Of a stretch of DNA of 64,000 nt, positions 26,238-35,134 are shown in pieces (position 1 is the stretch's first letter; each line of letters starts with the position of its first letter). Position numbers and translations under genes: made by a program. Location of the stretch: NCBI RefSeq assembly GCF_001583495.1, contig NZ_LQAQ01000020.1:1-64000 (forward strand), given 5' to 3'. The notes under the pieces were generated by a model. It was given only the letters and a program-made list of their open reading frames with translations. It did no database searches and was not told the origin of the DNA. The stretch is from Flammeovirga sp. SJP92. Lineage in GTDB: Bacteria; Bacteroidota; Bacteroidia; Cytophagales; Flammeovirgaceae.

Positions 26238-27194
26238 TTACAACGCCACCATTTGCCTACTGAGCTTGACAAGCTGATGGGCCGCTTCCATATCTTTTGC
26301 ATGAGGGTTGGGCGAAGTCATTGGCCAACCACCTTTCCTGCATTCTTTATCTCTATACAAAACACTATGCTGGCTAAAATATGCTCCTGAGTGTTGAGGT
26401 GCATCCTCAGAAAGTAATACATGCAGTGAGGTCTGAGCAGACTCTTCATTGCTGTTGGTGATTGAATTTCGAAAAGGATATAAAAAGACTCTAAGTACTT
26501 TCATCATCACACCGCTACCGCCAAAATTACTTCTCGCCCAACCTGGGTGAACAGAAGCTGTGCTTACTCCTGTACCTTTCAGGCGTTCACCAAGTTCCAT
26601 TGCATACAAATTGACCGCCACCTTTGCTTCACAATAAGCATCTACGCCATTGTATTTTCTATTCTTCCAATTGATGTCTTCAAAGTGTACCTTATAGCGG
26701 TTTTTGGCATTTCCAGCATGGCCCACTGAAGATAGAATCCCCACCCTAGCGGGTGCACTTTTTTTCAGTTGCTCCAAAAGGAGTTCTGTCAAAAGGAAGT
26801 GACCGAAGTAACTTACACCAATCGACATCTCAATACCATCTTTGGTGTATTGTGCCTGATCTCCTGAAAACAGAGCGCCAGCATTACACATCAAACCATC
26901 CAACCGGTCATATTTCGCCTTAAACTTTGCTGCAAAATTTCTCACAGATTGCAAGTCGGCAAAGTCCACTTTCATTACTTCGTAACTGCCTTTTAAATCA
27001 CCAAAGGCTTTCGCTTCCTCCTCTCCGGCATCCACTCTTCTACACGCCATAATTACATGGCCACCTTGCTTGATCAACTGTTTTGAAGTTTCAAGCCCAA
27101 CACCTGAATTGGCTCCAGTGACTACATATATTTTACCACTTATATCTTTTTGGAGTGTTTTCTCATCACACCAGATTACATTTTTATTCGCCAT
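26238..27194 (-). CDS. Short-chain dehydrogenase (retinol dehydrogenase/WWOX-like)
   Basis: A 318-aa SDR. The cofactor loop is VTGANSGVGLE near residue 24, the NAG motif is CNAGAL, catalytic Ser is in ILSSVGHAG, and the Tyr-Lys pair is YCEAK. The size and the extended C-terminus fit SDRs of the retinol-dehydrogenase type, whose bacterial substrates are mostly unknown. It is 36 bases downstream of the hydrolase gene on the same strand and is probably co-transcribed. Confidence 0.88.
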   Translation of the reverse strand: MANKNVIWCDEKTLQKDISGKIYVVTGANSGVGLETSKQLIKQGGHVIMACRRVDAGEEEAKAFGDLKGSYEVMKVDFADLQSVRNFAAKFKAKYDRLDGLMCNAGALFSGDQAQYTKDGIEMSIGVSYFGHFLLTELLLEQLKKSAPARVGILSSVGHAGNAKNRYKVHFEDINWKNRKYNGVDAYCEAKVAVNLYAMELGERLKGTGVSTASVHPGWARSNFGGSGVMMKVLRVFLYPFRNSITNSNEESAQTSLHVLLSEDAPQHSGAYFSQHSVLYRDKECRKGGWPMTSPNPHAKDMEAAHQLVKLSRQMVAL

Positions 27195-27230
27195 TTTTCT
27201 TATTTGAAAGTTTAAAAACCGAACAATACA

Positions 27231-28130
27231 TTAATGTCTATCATACCAATCAAGCATCTGCTCTGGATGCTCAGAATAATAGGTATAACCATGAAAACGC
27301 TGTGATGTACCTTCTATCCAAAAAAGTTTTTTATCCTCTACTTCTATTGCATCATAAATGGCTTGAACATCTTCAGGAAATGTCATTTTATCTGCTTTCA
27401 CTTGCGTCACAAACGTAGGTATTTTGATATACTTAGCATCAATAATTGGTGATGAATCCTCAATTCTAAAACCAAACTGCTCACGGTAAACTTCTTCAAA
27501 AGCTTTCTCTCCACTTTTGCCCAAATACATATTCTTACACAGTTTTTTGACAATGGCTTCACCCGAAATAGGCTGTATCAACATCATTGACTTTACGCCT
27601 TCAAAAGCTTCTGGATGTTTTTTCATTGCCACTAAAGTAGAGTTACCACCAAGACACATACTATGCAGATGAATGTTCATATCTTTAGTATCTTCACGTT
27701 GCTTCACATAATTCAGTGAACCTACCACATCTTTATATTCAAAAAGGCTTGGATTATACGCATTGCTTTGGGCAGGTGCACTGAAGCCATGGTTTCTTAG
27801 GTCATATGCCAACACATTGTATCCCGCCTCTGTCAGTGCTTTGTACTTTGGTAAAAAATTCACTTCAAATCCTCCTGCGTTCGTCCAGGGCTTTATATGT
27901 CCCGCATAACCATATCGGTTGCCAGGAGAAAAGTGATTACATATCACTATTTTATTCGATTTATTTTTGGCCGGCATGTACCATCCTTCCAATACAATTC
28001 CATCAATAGAAGTAAAAGAAATATCTTCAAAACGCATCCCGTATTCATCTGGTCTTCTTAAAATCGGTGAACGTCGAACAGTTGCAATCATTGGAACTAT
28101 TCTTTTCATCATCATTCTAGCAATCATCAT
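27231..28130 (-). CDS. Alpha/beta hydrolase with a cysteine nucleophile elbow
   Basis: A 299-aa alpha/beta hydrolase. The core is YNVLAYDLRNHGFS near residue 108 and the nucleophile elbow is LHSMCLGGNST near 155, so the nucleophile is Cys where Ser is usual. A late acid (KADKMTFPEDV) and His (FHGYTYY) complete a triad. Cys nucleophiles are known in dienelactone hydrolases. The first ~20 residues (Met- and Arg-rich) may be a poor start or a membrane tether; several Met starts are possible. It precedes the SDR in an operon. Confidence 0.8.
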   Translation of the reverse strand: MMIARMMMKRIVPMIATVRRSPILRRPDEYGMRFEDISFTSIDGIVLEGWYMPAKNKSNKIVICNHFSPGNRYGYAGHIKPWTNAGGFEVNFLPKYKALTEAGYNVLAYDLRNHGFSAPAQSNAYNPSLFEYKDVVGSLNYVKQREDTKDMNIHLHSMCLGGNSTLVAMKKHPEAFEGVKSMMLIQPISGEAIVKKLCKNMYLGKSGEKAFEEVYREQFGFRIEDSSPIIDAKYIKIPTFVTQVKADKMTFPEDVQAIYDAIEVEDKKLFWIEGTSQRFHGYTYYSEHPEQMLDWYDRH

Positions 28131-28469
28131 TGTTCGTTTTAGTGTTCTTAATAGGAAAATAGAAAATCAAGATGGCAGGAAAGTGCTTTTTAACCTTCTT
28201 GATATTACAAAGGTAGAGTGATGAGAAATGGAAAAAGTATACATATTGAAGCAATAGAGAAACATATTGAAGAAAGGATTGAAGTATCTTCTAAGGCCAA
28301 CGGAGGCACTAATAAACTAATGGGTTGAAAATCCCTAGACGGGACTATTGAGAGTATGTTGCAAACATGCTCTAATATATTCTCTCTATTTTCTTGTAGA
28401 TAAAAACAATCGGCACTATTTTGAATTATTATATCTATAAAAAACTCTCAAACTAATTATTTAAAAGCT
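28131..28469. other. Gap between divergent genes
   Basis: 339 bases separating the minus-strand hydrolase from the plus-strand DUF427 gene; both promoters should be here. A 35-codon ORF (28221-28328) exists, but nothing supports it as a gene. A small repeat (GCAAACATGCTCTAATATAT) is shared with the gap near 23.3 kb. Confidence 0.35.
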
Positions 28470-28751
28470 ATGAAAAAAGCAATTTGGAACGATGTCGTTC
28501 TAGCGGAAAGCGATGAGACCATCGTTATTGAAGGAAATCAATACTTCCCTCCTTCTTCTGTGAAAAAAGAATATTTCTCAGAGACAGCAACACACACTAC
28601 ATGTCCTTGGAAAGGGGAAGCTTCTTATTATACCATTGAAGTAGATGGTCAGAAAAATGTGGACGCGGCTTGGTTTTATAAACAGCCTAAAGAAAAGGCC
28701 AGTGAAATCAAGGATTATGTAGCTTTCTGGAAAGGAGTGAAAGTGGTCTAA
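28470..28751 (+). CDS. DUF427 domain protein
   Basis: A 93-aa single-domain protein with the full DUF427 signature: VLAESDETIVIEGNQYFPP, then THTTCPWKGEASYY, DGQKNVDAAWFY and YVAFWKGV. The family is widespread in aerobic bacteria and has no settled function. Monocistronic, with a terminator after it. Confidence 0.92.
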   Translation: MKKAIWNDVVLAESDETIVIEGNQYFPPSSVKKEYFSETATHTTCPWKGEASYYTIEVDGQKNVDAAWFYKQPKEKASEIKDYVAFWKGVKVV

Positions 28752-28811
28752 TTTTCTGATTTGAAATGAATCATCTGAATTTTAAATCATTCAAATGATC
28801 CAGGTATTTAT

Positions 28812-28852
28812 GAATCCTCTCTAGTTTTAAGTAATAGGGAGGATTCTTTTTA
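28812..28852 (+). terminator. Terminator after the DUF427 gene
   Basis: GAATCCTCTCTA pairs with TAGGGAGGATTC around an AT loop, followed by a T run. Confidence 0.85.
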
Positions 28853-29136
28853 TTTACCCTCCATAACATTACCTACATCAGGTTGATTTACATTATAATC
28901 AAGATAAATTAACAAGCACACTGAAAGCCGTTTTCAATTTCTTTTTATACTCGATAGCAACTTTAAAGCATTACTAACATTCAAAATGACCCTATTTAGG
29001 ACATTATATGTAAAATAAAAAACAAAGATTAGGGTATTACGAATAATATCCTTTAGATTGGCACTCTATCTTCAATCGAAATATTAAAACCTTCTGCATA
29101 AAGGCTAAATAATTAAATAGACAAGAACTCATTATT
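28853..29136. other. AT-rich gap, no gene seen
   Basis: About 280 bases without an ORF or clear signal, ending at a TIR-bearing repeat. Confidence 0.3.
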
Positions 29137-29300
29137 TAAGTACTAAGTCAAAAATAAATCATAGTTAATTCTAATTTATTTCTTTGTGAATACAACGCTA
29201 AAAAACGAATTAATAGTGGTTCTATTGAAAGTTTTTTGAAGGAAGTAATCGCAAAATAATAAATAGAATTAGTATTAGATAATTTTGAATTTGTACTTAA
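29137..29300 (+). mobile_element. 164-bp TIR-bearing MITE-like element, copy A
   Basis: The left end TAAGTACTAAGTCAAAA and the right end TTTTGAATTTGTACTTA are imperfect inverted repeats. Copy B (43089-43251) matches it almost throughout. There is no full ORF, so it is a non-autonomous element. It ends 23 bases before the ATG of the next gene and may supply or break its promoter. Confidence 0.8.
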
Positions 29301-29323
29301 ATATTCAAATCAATTACTTAACA

Positions 29324-30286
29324 ATGAATAAACTCTCTTTTAATGCTACATGGTTACTAGCATTAATACCCATTGGTGTTGTCATCTTTGTCGTTGCTCC
29401 TCAAATCAAAAACACCTACGACAACTTCCAAGAAAGGGTGCTGGAACATCAGACGAATGTATATAAACTTGATGCGTTAACAAGCTTAGACAATCCTACA
29501 ACTAAAGCGAAAAATGAGATCAGCAGGCTAAATATTTTAGTCACTGTACATGGAGAAGCACTCAGGAAAGAACGATTTACTTACTATAAGATCATGAGTA
29601 TGCTTGGTATCATGGCGGTGATGTTTTTAGGTATGTTTGGTTCTAGCTTTTTAACAAGGCGACAAAAGTCTTCTCCCAATAATAAAGAAATCACCTTTCA
29701 CTACGCCAACCCTCTTGAAGATGACATTGGCCAATATATTTCTTGGTCCGCTGTAAAAGGAAGCTCTAGTAATTTTAGGAGTGAATCTCTAAAGAAAACG
29801 AAATTGGGATACAAAATATCCTCTACCAACTATATGAAATTTTTTGCTTGGGGTTTCTTCTTCGTAGGAATCAATCAAGCAGTGTGGACTTTTGTTGAAG
29901 CAATAAAGTACGGCACAGATGAATTGACCATTATGAAAATAGGTGGCCTGTTTTTCACTTCAGGAGGCATCTTTATGATCGTAGGTTTATTTCTTTTAGT
30001 CCTAACAGGGACAAAAGTAATTATAGATACCCAAAATCAACGTATGATTTTTAGTGCTTCAGAAATAATCCCATTCCAGCAAATACATGCCTTACAAGTA
30101 CTCCAGAAAATAAGCCGCAGCTCTTCTTCCTCAAGCAGCTACCCTTGTTATGAAGTGAATTTGGTTACGAAAAAGGGTGAGAGACATAACCTTTTCAACC
30201 ATGGTGATAAAACATTTATTTTAAGCGATATGGCTAAAATCAGTAAGGAACTCCAACTTCCTGTATGGAATAGTGGTGTAGTTTAA
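29324..30286 (+). CDS. Hypothetical membrane protein, 320 aa
   Basis: There are four hydrophobic segments: WLLALIPIGVVIFVVAP, YKIMSMLGIMAVMFLGMFG, FFAWGFFFVGINQAVW and IGGLFFTSGGIFMIVGLFLLV. A soluble stretch after the last one (TKVIIDTQNQRMIF, KISRSSSSSSSYPCYEVNLV) resembles a PH-like beta domain. I use the ATG at 29324 because the upstream in-frame codons lie in a mobile repeat. Family not recognised. Confidence 0.6.
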   Translation: MNKLSFNATWLLALIPIGVVIFVVAPQIKNTYDNFQERVLEHQTNVYKLDALTSLDNPTTKAKNEISRLNILVTVHGEALRKERFTYYKIMSMLGIMAVMFLGMFGSSFLTRRQKSSPNNKEITFHYANPLEDDIGQYISWSAVKGSSSNFRSESLKKTKLGYKISSTNYMKFFAWGFFFVGINQAVWTFVEAIKYGTDELTIMKIGGLFFTSGGIFMIVGLFLLVLTGTKVIIDTQNQRMIFSASEIIPFQQIHALQVLQKISRSSSSSSSYPCYEVNLVTKKGERHNLFNHGDKTFILSDMAKISKELQLPVWNSGVV

Positions 30287-30308
30287 GTTATTGGAAGGCA
30301 TCAAGCAC

Positions 30309-30340
30309 AAAAAAGGCTACCTGACGGTAGCCTAAATTTA
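30309..30340 (-). terminator. Terminator shared by convergent genes
   Basis: GGCTACC-TGAC-GGTAGCC, with A6 on the left (a T run on the minus strand). It suits the minus-strand Rieske-GltB transcript best and may also end the plus-strand membrane gene. Confidence 0.8.
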
Positions 30341-30356
30341 TTATAAATACTAAGAC

Positions 30357-30450
30357 AAAGTTAAGCGAAAGCTTCATTCATGTCTTACAAGTCATCAAAA
30401 GTTCTCCTAATTTCTAAATATCATCAATATTCGAAAATTTAGTTTACAGT
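30357..30450. repeat. Diverged copy of the AAGCG repeat family
   Basis: GTTAAGCGAAAGCTTCATTC, then TCATCAAAAGTTCTCCTAATTTC and finally the tail GAAAATTTAGTTTACAGTGTG, which also follows the copy at 54.1 kb. It fills the space between the terminator and the Rieske-GltB stop. Confidence 0.6.
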
Positions 30451-30454
30451 GTGA

Positions 30455-32059
30455 TCAATGTCCTGCAAATCGGATCTGTGTCAATTGATGTGTTTTATAA
30501 TCCATCGTAGATAAATCAGAGAAATTGAATTCTGTGAAGTCTCGATGACCACAAGCCCTTGCCACCACTTTCATTAACCCCGTAGTAGCTTCAAAGAAGT
30601 TGGACAATTGCTGAGCAGACTTTTCCATTTCCAACCGAGCTCTTAAATGATCCTTCTGAGTGGCAATTCCAACAGGACAATTGTTAGTAGAACAAGCTCT
30701 CATACCCAAACAACCGATGGCTTGCATGGCCGAATTGGAAACGGCAATTGCATCTGCCCCCAGCATCAAAGCTTTGGCAAAATCATCTGCTACTCTTAAT
30801 CCACCCGTAATAATTAGTGTTATCTCTTTTGCTCCCATTTTATCCAAATGACGTCTTGCTCTAGCTAATGCCGGAATGGTCGGTACATTGATATTATCTT
30901 TTAAAATATTTGGAGCAGAACCCGTTCCACCTCCTCTTCCATCAAGGATGATATAATCTACTCCAACGGCCAAAGCGAAGTCAATATCTTCTTCAATTCT
31001 TGATGCGGCCATTTTAAAACCAATAGGAATTCCACCTGTCTGCTCCCTTACCTCATTGGCAAATTTTTTATAGTCTTCCACTCCGTGAAAATCAGGAAAT
31101 GTAGCCGGAGATATCGCCGATTGTCCCTTTTCCAGACCTCTTACCTTTGCTATTTCCTCCGTTACTTTTGTTCCTGGAAGATGGCCTCCTGTTCCTGTTT
31201 TAGCTCCCTGCCCTGCTTTAAAATGGAAAGCCTGTGCCTTTTTCACTTTCTCCCATGAAAAACCAAATTTACCTGAAGCCAGCTCATAAAAATACCTTGA
31301 ATTAGCCTGCTGCTCTTCGGGTAACATTCCTCCTTCCCCGCTGCAAATTCCCGTTCCTGCTTTCTCAGCTCCCATTGACAATGCAATTTTTGCTTCTTTT
31401 GACAGTGCGCCGAAGCTCATATCCGATACAAAAATGGGGATATCTAACTGCAAAGGCTTCTTCGCTTTTTTTCCAATCACAGTAGAGGTTGTCACTTCCT
31501 CCTCATCCAACAAAGGACGGCGGGATAATTGAGCTGGTAAAAACTGAATTTGCTCCCACCTTGGCAAAGTAGTGCGGTCTACCCCCATGGAAGAAGAAGG
31601 GCCGTGTTTACCGATTTTCTTCAAACCATTCTTAGCCAACTGCTGTATATAACTGGTGTAAGGCTCTGTCTCTTCAGGATGCGTATCAGCATACTGCCCC
31701 AGATAATCCTCTCTGTTAAAAGGTTGTGGAAATGCTTCTAAATAGGCATTGATCTCATCTTCATCCACATACAAGATACCCTCTTCAATCAGTGCTTGAA
31801 ACTTATGCAATGCTTCTTCATTATTGTATTCACTTACACCCGTATCATACCGGTAATCCCATCCATGAAGACCACAAATAAGGTTATGCCCACTGATACT
31901 TCCATCAGACATCAGGGCTCCTCTATGCAGACAGCGTCCGTACAAAACAGAGACTTCTTCTCCATAACGGACCACCACCAAGTCCAATCCATTGACTTGA
32001 AATCCCACTGGCTTTTTTTCAGGAAGCCCAGCAACTTCGGTAAGTTTTACTTTTTTCAT
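30455..32059 (-). CDS. Rieske domain fused to glutamate-synthase-type FMN domain
   Basis: A 534-aa protein. Residues 1-105 are a Rieske [2Fe-2S] domain with CLHRG near 43 and CGLHGW near 62. Residues about 155-515 are the FMN/3Fe-4S part of glutamate synthase (GltB domain 2): IFVSDMSFGALSKEAK, GICSGEGGM, GQGAKTGTGGHLPG, ILDGRGGGTGS and the Cys cluster GCLGMRACSTNNCPVGIATQ. There is no amidotransferase domain. It probably passes electrons from a ferredoxin-type chain to an FMN-bound substrate; the true reaction is unknown. Fusions of this kind occur in Bacteroidota but are not well studied. Confidence 0.85.
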   Translation of the reverse strand: MKKVKLTEVAGLPEKKPVGFQVNGLDLVVVRYGEEVSVLYGRCLHRGALMSDGSISGHNLICGLHGWDYRYDTGVSEYNNEEALHKFQALIEEGILYVDEDEINAYLEAFPQPFNREDYLGQYADTHPEETEPYTSYIQQLAKNGLKKIGKHGPSSSMGVDRTTLPRWEQIQFLPAQLSRRPLLDEEEVTTSTVIGKKAKKPLQLDIPIFVSDMSFGALSKEAKIALSMGAEKAGTGICSGEGGMLPEEQQANSRYFYELASGKFGFSWEKVKKAQAFHFKAGQGAKTGTGGHLPGTKVTEEIAKVRGLEKGQSAISPATFPDFHGVEDYKKFANEVREQTGGIPIGFKMAASRIEEDIDFALAVGVDYIILDGRGGGTGSAPNILKDNINVPTIPALARARRHLDKMGAKEITLIITGGLRVADDFAKALMLGADAIAVSNSAMQAIGCLGMRACSTNNCPVGIATQKDHLRARLEMEKSAQQLSNFFEATTGLMKVVARACGHRDFTEFNFSDLSTMDYKTHQLTQIRFAGH

Positions 32060-32374
32060 TGTGTTGTTTTTGGGTTGATAAGATATAGTTATTATGAGTA
32101 GAATGAGGGAAGAAATAGTCTATATCATTTTCCGATTGAATATCAAAGTGAAATCCCCTTTCTGCTCCACTCCTCATGCAAAGTATCGATTCAATAATTT
32201 ACATATTCTTTTGCTAAAAAGAATCCTTATGTACCAGGAAAAAAATAATCGAACATTTTTAATGTTATTACCTCCCATTTCACACCCGGTAAAAATCTAA
32301 TTTACAATATATTATAGTCTTGTGTTTGAAATTTTGATAGCACATGACATTTTGCACATTCAATAAACAATCAC
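32060..32374. other. Intergenic region upstream of the Rieske-GltB gene
   Basis: About 315 bases without a supported gene; a 68-codon ORF on the plus strand looks random. It should hold the minus-strand promoter. Confidence 0.3.
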
Positions 32375-32402
32375 AAAAAAAGGCTACCATTAAGGTAGCC
32401 TG
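32375..32402 (-). terminator. Terminator of the 67-aa membrane protein gene
   Basis: On the minus strand GGCTACC-TTAAT-GGTAGCC is followed by T7. It starts 5 bases after the stop of the small gene at 32407. Confidence 0.9.
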
Positions 32403-32406
32403 TTCA

Positions 32407-32610
32407 TTAATATTTTTGGTTGGGAGTCAAAGTTTCTAACTCCTCTTTTTCTAGATCTTGTTCTTCTACTTGTTGTTCAACCTTTACTTCTTCTTTCACT
32501 TCCTCCTCCTCTTCTACTTTGAAAGATAATAAGACGATAGGAATACAAATAAGCATCACAATTGACCACAATGTAGTGCCAAGCATTATTTTGATATTTT
32601 TCATTTTCAA
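32407..32610 (-). CDS. Small membrane protein with acidic coiled tail, 67 aa
   Basis: One N-terminal membrane helix (GTTLWSIVMLICIPIVLLSF) and a very acidic tail of repeated EEV/KVE/EEE that ends with PNQKY. A strong terminator directly follows, which makes the minus strand the real one; the open frame on the other strand is a low-complexity mirror. No known family. The tail may be cytoplasmic or may bind cations or basic proteins. Confidence 0.65.
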   Translation of the reverse strand: MKMKNIKIMLGTTLWSIVMLICIPIVLLSFKVEEEEEVKEEVKVEQQVEEQDLEKEELETLTPNQKY

Positions 32611-32756
32611 TCGCAGTTCATTTCACTAAATCATATCATTAAAGAAATTTAATTTACAATTACGGGGAATCAAAGAAGAATGTTTCATTATTATAATTTT
32701 ATAAGAAAATTGACTTTTTTTGAAAGATAAGAGTACTTTGATGTTTTACTCCATCA

Positions 32757-33611
32757 ATGAGAAGTATGAACCAAAAGAACGCCAAAAAATTCTTATTTGA
32801 GACATTTGCATTACATCCCAAGGATGTTTTTCACCTTGCCCGTACAAGTATTGATCATCATGAGGATCTGATTATGCATTATCATGATTACTACGAGTTT
32901 TTTGTCATTTCTGAAGGAGAGGGAATTCATATGATCAACAATGAGGAGTTTACCATTCAAAAAGGATCTGCTTATTTTATACGTCCCAGTGATGTACACA
33001 CCTTTAAAAAAACTTCCAAAGAGGAATTAGTAATTACTAATTTGGCCATTAAAGCCCACTGCATCCCCCACTATCAGCAACGCTATTTCGAAACTCCCAA
33101 TCAGTGTTTCTGGAATGAGGACCCACTTCCATTTTCTTACAGCTTCAGTGAGAGTCAGCTTCAAACATTATTAGGACACTTGGAACAAATGAGTATCAGT
33201 GAAAACTCTCTACTCACTTTAGACCTTTTGCTTCTGCATCTCTTTGCTTTACTACAAAAACGTCCATACCAAGACGGCCAACTTCCTCCTTGGCTCAACT
33301 ATACACTACAAGAATTCCGCTCACCTCATTATCTTAAAATGGGAATTGTTGGTTTTATTCAACTTTCCCAACGCTCAGGTGATTATATCAACAGGGTAAT
33401 CAAAAAAACATTTCAAAAGACACTTACTGAACTTGTTTTAGAAGAACGCTTGAACTTTGCTGCACATCAGCTTGCTATGACCAATGCCACTATCAAAGGA
33501 ATTTATACCAATGCTGGATTTGAGAATCACAGTTACTTTTTCCGTGTCTTTAAGAAGAAGTTTGGTGTAACGCCTTTACAGTATAGAAATAAAAACCATA
33601 AGGTGATATAA
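32757..33611 (+). CDS. AraC family regulator with cupin sensor domain
   Basis: A 284-aa regulator. The N-terminal half is a cupin-like sensor (HYHDYYEFFVISEGEG, HMINNEEFTIQKGSAYFIRPSDVH). The C-terminal half is the double AraC HTH (YINRVIKKTFQKTLTELVLEE, then GIYTNAGFENHSYFFRVFKKKFGVTPLQYR). The layout is like ChbR and other sugar-responsive AraC proteins. Target genes are not clear; the nearest divergent gene is the small membrane protein. Confidence 0.9.
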   Translation: MRSMNQKNAKKFLFETFALHPKDVFHLARTSIDHHEDLIMHYHDYYEFFVISEGEGIHMINNEEFTIQKGSAYFIRPSDVHTFKKTSKEELVITNLAIKAHCIPHYQQRYFETPNQCFWNEDPLPFSYSFSESQLQTLLGHLEQMSISENSLLTLDLLLLHLFALLQKRPYQDGQLPPWLNYTLQEFRSPHYLKMGIVGFIQLSQRSGDYINRVIKKTFQKTLTELVLEERLNFAAHQLAMTNATIKGIYTNAGFENHSYFFRVFKKKFGVTPLQYRNKNHKVI

Positions 33612-33748
33612 TAATTATACATCAAAAGAGAAATGCTTTATAATATACTAAAGTGCAGTAATGTTGCAACATTATAACATTTGAAGAATTACTGTAAGCA
33701 TTACTAAAAATGGAAACATCAAAGTTTTTTAAACACTGCCTCTAACCA

Positions 33749-34795
33749 CTAGAACAGAACACCTCCCCCCAATCGAAACACACCGTTCCCATCAGTTCTC
33801 ACATTGATAAAAGCTCGACTCTTCTTATAATATTCATAGTTCAAACTCACACCGCCAATCAACGTAGAGCGGCTTTCGATATTCTGTCCATTTTCTATAA
33901 AATAAGTAGAGAATCCTGCTTCTACTTTCGGATAAAGTTTGGTAGGAATTAGTCTATAATCAAATAAGATAGGAAAGTGCAATTGATATTTTTTCTCTTC
34001 ACCAATGTGGTATTCAGAAACTAGTATTTCTGCCTGTATTGAAAAACGCTCATAAATGCCCGGTATATTTTGAATATTAACTGCCTCTCCTATAAAATAG
34101 CTTGGAGATGACTGATAATTATGTGTTCCATCCTCATCCAACAACAAGGTTTGGCCTAATCGCCCTCCTGTAACTCCAAAATTAATTTTGAGGGGTGTTT
34201 GTTTTTTTTCATAAATAATACACTCTTGGTCAAAACATACCTTATCATGATAGGTTTTAGCAATTTTGATAAAGGAATCATGAGAGTACTTTAGATTATT
34301 TACTTGATGTACCATTTTAGCATCCGCTAGAAGATAATTCATCAAATGTATATATTCTTTGAGCTCCTTTCTGTACGTTATCTTGCCATTGTCTACCACT
34401 TTTTCAGTGTTCTTCAGCTCATGTAACTCCCCTTCTTTTTGAATGTAATACCGGCCTTTTGCACCTTTATAAAAATAGATATTTACCGCACCACTGATTA
34501 GTACCTCCAAGAAAACCTGCTCTTCCTCCCCTTTCAGCTCAAGCGAGCTAGAAATATAATATTTTCCATCTACAAACCGGTAACCTTCTATCTCTCCAGG
34601 CAAATACCTCTTCTCAATAGATTGTTCATTAGTTCTAAAATCACATTGTGCACTATTAAACCTAGAAGCACGGTAATCAATTTGACCGTATACTTTCTTT
34701 CCTGATTTTTCGATAATATAGCCTGCCCTCCAGTCGTCCTGTGCGAAGGAATCAAAGCTCAGTAACAATAGTAAAATTGTAATCGTATTTCTCAT
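33749..34795 (-). CDS. Exported hypothetical protein with possible C-terminal beta-barrel
   Basis: A 348-aa protein with a signal peptide (MRNTITILLLLLSFDSFAQ). The first half (GYIIEKSGKKVYGQIDYR, RYLPGEIEGYRFVDGKYY) follows a family common in Bacteroidota without known function. The second half has alternating strands and ends in GNGVFRLGGGVLF, typical of a small outer-membrane barrel. Likely a surface or envelope protein. Confidence 0.7.
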   Translation of the reverse strand: MRNTITILLLLLSFDSFAQDDWRAGYIIEKSGKKVYGQIDYRASRFNSAQCDFRTNEQSIEKRYLPGEIEGYRFVDGKYYISSSLELKGEEEQVFLEVLISGAVNIYFYKGAKGRYYIQKEGELHELKNTEKVVDNGKITYRKELKEYIHLMNYLLADAKMVHQVNNLKYSHDSFIKIAKTYHDKVCFDQECIIYEKKQTPLKINFGVTGGRLGQTLLLDEDGTHNYQSSPSYFIGEAVNIQNIPGIYERFSIQAEILVSEYHIGEEKKYQLHFPILFDYRLIPTKLYPKVEAGFSTYFIENGQNIESRSTLIGGVSLNYEYYKKSRAFINVRTDGNGVFRLGGGVLF

Positions 34796-34821
34796 CGTAT
34801 AATGTTCTTACACTATAATAT

Positions 34822-34850
34822 TAAGTTTGCTTGCAGTAGTTAAAATACAT
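34822..34850 (-). repeat. Short trace of the gene-array repeat
   Basis: AAGTTTGCTTGCAGTAGTTAAAATA resembles the centre of the repeats at 36.9, 40.6, 41.9 and 44.7 kb. Weak, listed for completeness. Confidence 0.35.
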
Positions 34851-34873
34851 GGAAAGAAGCAAAGGGAGTGTTT

Positions 34874-34902
34874 GGTACACCATAGTTAAAACTATAGTAC
34901 AC
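34874..34902. repeat. Single hairpin related to the four-hairpin element
   Basis: GGTACACCATAGTTAAAACTATAGTACAC is the end hairpin of the four-hairpin family standing alone. It may be a solo end left by excision. The remaining gap to 35134 holds no gene. Confidence 0.6.
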
Positions 34903-35134
34903 AATATTATCTCTTCACTTTATTCCACATAATTGTCTGCTTTGAAACAGCTAAGTATCAATAATTGATGAGAACAAAAAACAATGCTTTTTGTAATTGG
35001 TCTATAAAATAATTTTCCCCTTGTATTGGTTTAATATTTTTGCTTTTGGGGTATGGTCGGGCTTAGTTTTGAAACCTATTCAAGTTCTAGGTAATGTTGA
35101 TGCTCAACGCCTTGAATAGATATGGAAGACTTAT

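Noticed and set aside
28221-28328. 35-codon ORF between divergent genes
   Set aside because: No ribosome site, promoter or terminator supports it and no family is recognised.
32420-32629. Plus-strand frame opposite the 67-aa membrane protein
   Set aside because: It is a serine/threonine-rich mirror of the acidic tail on the minus strand, and the terminator fits the minus-strand gene.
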